Positions 60,901 to 64,000 of a stretch of 64,000 nt of DNA are shown here, one piece after another (positions within the stretch are counted from its first letter, which is position 1; every line of letters begins with the position of its first letter). The notes beneath the pieces were generated by a model. It was not told where the DNA came from, did not search any database, and saw only the letters and a program-made list of their open reading frames with translations. The stretch comes from [Mycobacterium] nativiensis (lineage in GTDB: Bacteria > Actinomycetota > Actinomycetes > Mycobacteriales > Mycobacteriaceae). The stretch is from assembly GCF_020172685.1 (NCBI RefSeq), contig NZ_CP083986.1, positions 1,081,760-1,145,759 of the forward strand, given 5' to 3'. Position numbers and translations under genes: made by a program.

Positions 60901-61563
60901 ATGTTGGTCAATCTGTGGCCTTTCAAGGCCGTCCAGCATCCCGGCTGGCCGACGGTTCTCGGGCCGCTGCGGGTGGCGGCCGGGGTGATCCGGCTGCGGC
61001 CGGTGCGCATCCGCGACGGCGTGGCGTGGAGCCGGATCCGGTTGGCCGACCGGGCCCACCTGGAGCCCTGGGAGCCCAGCATCGACGTGGACTGGGCGAC
61101 CCGGCACAGTTCCGCGGCGTGGCCGCCGCTGTGCTCCAGTCTGCGCACCGAGGCTCGGTACGGGCGGATGCTGCCGTTCGTGATCGAACTCGACGGCCGG
61201 TTCTGCGGCCAGTTGACGGTGGGCAACATCGCCCACGGTGCGCTGCGGTCGGCCTGGATCGGCTACTGGGTGTCCAGTGCGGCGGCCGGCGGGGGAGTGG
61301 CGACCGGAGCGGTGGCGCTCGGGCTGGACCACTGCTTCGGGCCGGTCCGGCTGCATCGGGTGGAGGCCACCGTCCGGCCGGAGAACGGGGCCAGCCGCGC
61401 GGTGCTGTCGAAGGTCGGGTTTCGGCAGGAAGGGCTGCTGCAGCGCTACTTGGATGTCGACGGCGCGTGGCGAGACCACCTGCTGGTGGCGATGACCGTT
61501 GAGGAGTTGGGCGGGTCGGTCACGTCGGCGTTGGTCCACTCCGGACGGGCTTCCTGGGCCTGA
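60901..61563 (+). CDS. rimJ: RimJ-type GNAT N-acetyltransferase (Rv0995)
   Basis: A 220-residue acetyltransferase. The N-terminal segment contains IRLRPVRIRDGVAWSRIRLADRAHLEPWEP, typical of the RimJ/RimL group. ELDGRFCGQLTVGNI and IGYWVSSAAAGGGVATGAVAL hold the acetyl-CoA beta-strand and the G/A-rich pyrophosphate loop. VEATVRPENGASRAVLSKVGFRQEGLLQRYLDVDGAWRDHLLVAM is the conserved C-terminus. Target protein or small molecule is unknown. It lies 10 bp after the moeA/glp-like gene and is probably in its operon. Confidence 0.9.
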   Translation: MLVNLWPFKAVQHPGWPTVLGPLRVAAGVIRLRPVRIRDGVAWSRIRLADRAHLEPWEPSIDVDWATRHSSAAWPPLCSSLRTEARYGRMLPFVIELDGRFCGQLTVGNIAHGALRSAWIGYWVSSAAAGGGVATGAVALGLDHCFGPVRLHRVEATVRPENGASRAVLSKVGFRQEGLLQRYLDVDGAWRDHLLVAMTVEELGGSVTSALVHSGRASWA

Positions 61564-61590
61564 CAAGATCGGGCGGCTTGTTATCCGTGT

Positions 61591-61644
61591 GATAGTTGTG
61601 ACTATCGAGGTCAGCGAGTAAATTACAACTGTGTAATTGGCTCG
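61591..61644. promoter_or_regulatory. Two phased palindromes upstream of the GlpR-like gene
   Basis: Palindrome 1 is GATAGT-TGTG-ACTATC (61591-61606). Palindrome 2 is AATTACA-ACTG-TGTAATT (61621-61638), extended by CGAG (61615-61618) and CTCG (61641-61644). Both have perfect arms around a 4-base core, and their centres are 31 bp apart, about three helical turns. The sequence is also markedly A/T-rich for this genome. This looks like a two-site operator in the 145-bp gap before 61709; the regulator is unknown. Confidence 0.6.
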
Positions 61645-61708
61645 GCGCGTCGTCTGAGGTCGTGTGGGTCACAGACCCTAGCCTTGGCTGGGAAAGGAGC
61701 AGGCCACC

Positions 61709-62845
61709 ATGCCCAGCATCCCGCAATCGTTGCTCTGGATCTCACTGGTCGTCCTCTGGCTGTTCGTATTGGTGCCGATGCTGGTCAGCAAGCGTGACGC
61801 GGTGCGCCGCACCAGCGACGTGGCCCTGGCGACCCGGGTGTTGACCAGCGGCAGCAGTGCCCGACTGCTCAAGCGCGGTGGGCCGGCCGCCGGTCACCGC
61901 AGCGCCCCCGACTGGCAGCAGGACACCGCCGACGCCGAGCATGACGACCATGAGGACGTCGACGAAGACGAGCCCGCCGAGAGCGAATCGCGGGTGTTCG
62001 TCGCCGCCGCTGAGCAGGGCGAGCTCGACTACCTCGACGTCGACGTCATCGCCGACGACGATTCCGACGTGCTGCCGCTGTCGGAGGCCGGTTTCGCGCA
62101 GGCGCGCGCACAGGCCGCCGAGGCGGAGGCCGAGGCACGGGCTCAGGCCGAAGCAGAGGAGCGGGCACGGGCGGAGGCCGAGGCACGGGCGCAGGAGGAG
62201 GCCGAGGCTCAGGCCCGAGCTGAGGCTGCAGCTCAAGCCGAGGCTGAAGCGGACGAGGCCGACGACGAGGCCGCCGAGGAACCGGTCGCCGACGCCGAGT
62301 CCGCCGACGACGACGCCGAAGCCGATGGCTACGAGTACGAAACGATCGACGACAGCTCCGGGCTGGAAGCCGCGGCGGACGCGCCGATGGGCGGCCGCGC
62401 CTCGGTGCGCCGGCCGCGGGCCGACACCCGGACCGCGGCCGCGGTCAGCGCCCGCAAGTACGAGTTCCGCAAGCGGGTGCTGATGTCGCTGGCGGTGATC
62501 CTGGTCCTCTCGGCCCTCATGGCCTTCACCGTCGTCCCGACCGCGTGGTGGATCTGTGGCGGCGCAGCGGGGGCGACCGTGCTCTACCTGGCCTACCTGC
62601 GGCGCCAGACGCGCATCGAGCAGCAGGTGCGGGCGCGTCGGGCACGGCGGGCGGAACGGCCTCGCGCGCAGGGGGAGAGCGCCCGTCCGGACCCTTTCGA
62701 GGTGGTCCCGTCGCGGCTGCGTCGGCCGGGCGTGGCGGTGCTGGAGATCGACGATGAGGACCCGGTGTTCGAGCACCTCGAGTACGCGTCGACCGCGGGC
62801 GAGTACCAGTGGCGGGGCGACCTGCCGCGCGCGTCCGGTCAATAG
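61709..62845 (+). CDS. glpR: GlpR/SepX-like membrane protein of cell division (Rv0996)
   Basis: A 378-residue protein. It has one N-terminal membrane helix (LLWISLVVLWLFVLVPMLV, about 8-26), then a long cytoplasmic region with an acidic Asp/Glu stretch and an Ala/Glu/Arg coiled or disordered segment (about 125-190, AEAEARAQ units). Two further membrane helices follow (about 253-272 and 275-293) and a basic C-terminal tail. The layout fits the actinobacterial GlpR/SepX family that recruits Glp and FtsZ to septa. AAAGGAG lies 9 bases before ATG 61709. The upstream double palindrome indicates its own regulated promoter. Confidence 0.78.
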   Translation: MPSIPQSLLWISLVVLWLFVLVPMLVSKRDAVRRTSDVALATRVLTSGSSARLLKRGGPAAGHRSAPDWQQDTADAEHDDHEDVDEDEPAESESRVFVAAAEQGELDYLDVDVIADDDSDVLPLSEAGFAQARAQAAEAEAEARAQAEAEERARAEAEARAQEEAEAQARAEAAAQAEAEADEADDEAAEEPVADAESADDDAEADGYEYETIDDSSGLEAAADAPMGGRASVRRPRADTRTAAAVSARKYEFRKRVLMSLAVILVLSALMAFTVVPTAWWICGGAAGATVLYLAYLRRQTRIEQQVRARRARRAERPRAQGESARPDPFEVVPSRLRRPGVAVLEIDDEDPVFEHLEYASTAGEYQWRGDLPRASGQ

Positions 62846-62895
62846 GTCTCGGTTTCAGGAGTCCGGCCGGAGGCTGGTAACCTGACTAGCCGTCA

Positions 62896-62968
62896 GGGGC
62901 TATAGCGCAGTTGGTAGCGCGTCTCGTTCGCATCGAGAAGGTCAGGGGTTCGATTCCCCTTAGCTCCA
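62896..62968 (+). tRNA. tRNA-Ala (anticodon CGC)
   Basis: A 73-nt cloverleaf. The acceptor arms GGGGCTA (62896-62902) and TAGCTCC (62961-62967) pair with one G-U, and the discriminator is A62968. The anticodon stem TCTCG/CGAGA encloses TTCGCAT, giving anticodon CGC for codon GCG. The T arm AGGGG-TTCGATT-CCCCT is standard. CCA is not encoded. An intrinsic terminator follows 6 bases later. Confidence 0.97.
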
Positions 62969-62973
62969 CAGTG

Positions 62974-63010
62974 AAAACCCGCTCCGAGCAGTATCGGAGC
63001 GGGTTTTTCT
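62974..63010 (+). terminator. Intrinsic terminator of the tRNA-Ala gene
   Basis: AAACCCGCTCCGA (62975-62987) pairs with TCGGAGCGGGTTT (62994-63006) around a 6-base loop, followed by TTCT with T-rich sequence. A textbook strong terminator, here also facing the end of the minus-strand diiron gene 136 bp away. Nothing else was recognised in 63011-63145. Confidence 0.9.
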
Positions 63011-63145
63011 TTAGAGTTGCCAATGTCGTCAGCTGTGAGCTGCGGGATGATCGGCAAGGATGCGGTTCGTGTCTTCGCCCTGCTGAGATCGACTCTGGCG
63101 ATCAGGCCTGATGGCTCAAACACGACACCCTCGCCAGAGGACCAT

Positions 63146-63970
63146 CTAAGGATGGGCCACCATATATGTCTCGTTGTCCAGCTCAGCGGTGAGTTCCTCG
63201 ACGTCAAAAGGTCGGTCCAGTCGCGCACGCAGCGCCTTCGGATCGATCAGCAAGTCGATCTCGGCGGTCTGCCGGGCGATCAGTCGCCCGATCAACGGGT
63301 AGATGCGGCGCATGATCGCCCGCTCCGCCGAAGTGCAGCGTGACGCGCAGTAACCGACATGACCGATCTCGTCTGTGAGTATCTCGCGGTAGAGCAATGT
63401 GATTCGTTCGACCACAGCTGGCTCGTCAGTGAACAGGGCAGCGCCGACGCGGCGCAACTCGTCGAACATGATGCAGCCCGCCATCTCGGCTGCACCCACG
63501 AACAGGAATCCAAGCCGTTCGGGGAGAAACACGCCGGTCTTGACGAACTGCCGCATGACAAAGGGCGGAGGAACAACCTGGAATGGCAGGCCGAAGACGT
63601 CTAGCGCGTAGGCCAGCAGTCTGGTGTGGTAGTGCTCTTCCAGTTCGAGGTAGACGTTCTCGGGCGGCAGGCTCTCGTCGCTGTTGCGTCCGTACGTCTC
63701 GCCCAGACCGACGCCGAATCGTTCTGCCTGATTCAGTTTTGCCGTCGCCAGCAGGAACAGCATCCTGCGATCCAGGCCGGGCTCGGGTCGCCGCATCCGT
63801 AGGTTGCGAAGAAACGTGGGCCGATCAACGGTTTTCGACGAGCGAACGGGGTTCGCTTCAAGCTGGTCGAAAAACAGCTCGCGATTGGCCAAGCGCCTGT
63901 TGAGCAAATCGGCCTCGCCATCGCGCCGGGCCAGGAAGTCCCGGTAACCCTCAATGCCATTGCCATTCAT
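63146..63970 (-). CDS. Ferritin-like diiron protein of unknown function
   Basis: A 274-residue helical protein. Candidate diiron ligands are E83 (QAERF), E112 with H115 in an EEHYHTR ExxH motif, E162 or E171 (AAEMAGCIMFDEL) and E201 with H204 in DEIGH. The two ExxH motifs about 90 residues apart fit a four-helix ferritin-like carboxylate-diiron site such as fatty-acid desaturase-like, AurF-like or COQ7-like oxidases. The N-terminal 75 residues are Arg-rich and the protein has no membrane segment. I do not recognise a named family. ATG 63970 is preceded by GGAG 5 bases upstream. It is the last gene before the window edge. Confidence 0.7.
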   Translation of the reverse strand: MNGNGIEGYRDFLARRDGEADLLNRRLANRELFFDQLEANPVRSSKTVDRPTFLRNLRMRRPEPGLDRRMLFLLATAKLNQAERFGVGLGETYGRNSDESLPPENVYLELEEHYHTRLLAYALDVFGLPFQVVPPPFVMRQFVKTGVFLPERLGFLFVGAAEMAGCIMFDELRRVGAALFTDEPAVVERITLLYREILTDEIGHVGYCASRCTSAERAIMRRIYPLIGRLIARQTAEIDLLIDPKALRARLDRPFDVEELTAELDNETYMVAHP

Positions 63971-64000
63971 CGCATCTCCATTCCTTTGACGATCGTTGAT

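Overview
The window comes from a high-GC actinobacterial chromosome and almost certainly from a Mycobacterium/Mycolicibacterium. The evidence is a PPE protein, an EspC-like plus T7SS-signal protein pair, LpqN-like and DUF1707 proteins, a cysteine-free L32, the mprA-mprB-pepD-moaB2 block, GTG starts, apparently leaderless genes and 4-bp ATGA/GTGA overlaps. From memory, the gene order follows the M. tuberculosis Rv0944-Rv0996 segment, with several blocks not expected in that species: orphan sulfate permeases, a complete Mrp antiporter operon, a PPE/two-component block and a T7SS effector cassette. No insertion sequence, prophage, CRISPR array or rRNA was seen. Species was not assigned.

Layout. 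1-5.2 kb: a truncated AurF-like diiron oxygenase, a holin-family membrane protein, an Fpg/Nei glycosylase, an SDR, and minus-strand cysT-cysW preceded by a tiny leaderless ORF ending in Cys-Cys-Arg, which looks like a cysteine-sensing attenuator. 5.2-12 kb: pgi, an NmrA-like protein, chorismate mutase, uvrD1 (carrying an in-frame copy of a dispersed repeat), a membrane protein and an M23 peptidase. 12-22 kb: sucCD, a thiolase-like TLP1 protein, an F420-type oxidoreductase, two membrane proteins tied to cell division (Rv0954-like and PerM-like), an internally duplicated unknown, and purN-purH. 22-30.6 kb: an amidohydrolase behind a promoter with a perfect palindromic operator and followed by a TetR regulator, an HSL-type hydrolase, a MoxR ATPase with a VWA partner, and a PPE protein ending in a SHOCT domain.

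30.9-39 kb: a NarL-type two-component pair and a six-gene Mrp Na+/H+ antiporter operon with a fused MrpA-MrpB. 39-43 kb (minus strand): a methyltransferase and a candidate type VII effector cassette (EspC-like protein, T7SS-signal protein with a glycine-zipper C-terminus, small membrane protein, LpqN-like protein), then a DUF1707 protein. 43-51.5 kb: a tightly coupled minus-strand acyl-CoA carboxylase operon (atuA-like, fadE, accD2, accA2, fadE, echA) resembling branched-chain or terpenoid acyl-CoA degradation. 51.7-57 kb: rpmF, mprA-mprB-pepD envelope-stress system, moaB2, a 38-residue ORF and an MscL with a zinc-ribbon tail. 57-63 kb: a SAF-domain protein and a Ruc/FmdB-like chaperone behind a CIRCE element, formyl-THF cyclo-ligase, galU, a MoeA/Glp-like protein, rimJ-like acetyltransferase, a GlpR-like membrane protein behind two phased palindromes, tRNA-Ala(CGC), and an unfamiliar ferritin-like diiron protein.

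Themes: envelope and cell-division homeostasis recur (PerM, Rv0954-like, Glp/GlpR, MprAB/PepD, M23 peptidase, Mrp, MscL). The observations most worth following are the cysteine leader ORF, the 47-bp dispersed repeat domesticated inside uvrD1, the T7SS glycine-zipper cassette, and the unassigned operators upstream of the GlpR-like gene.
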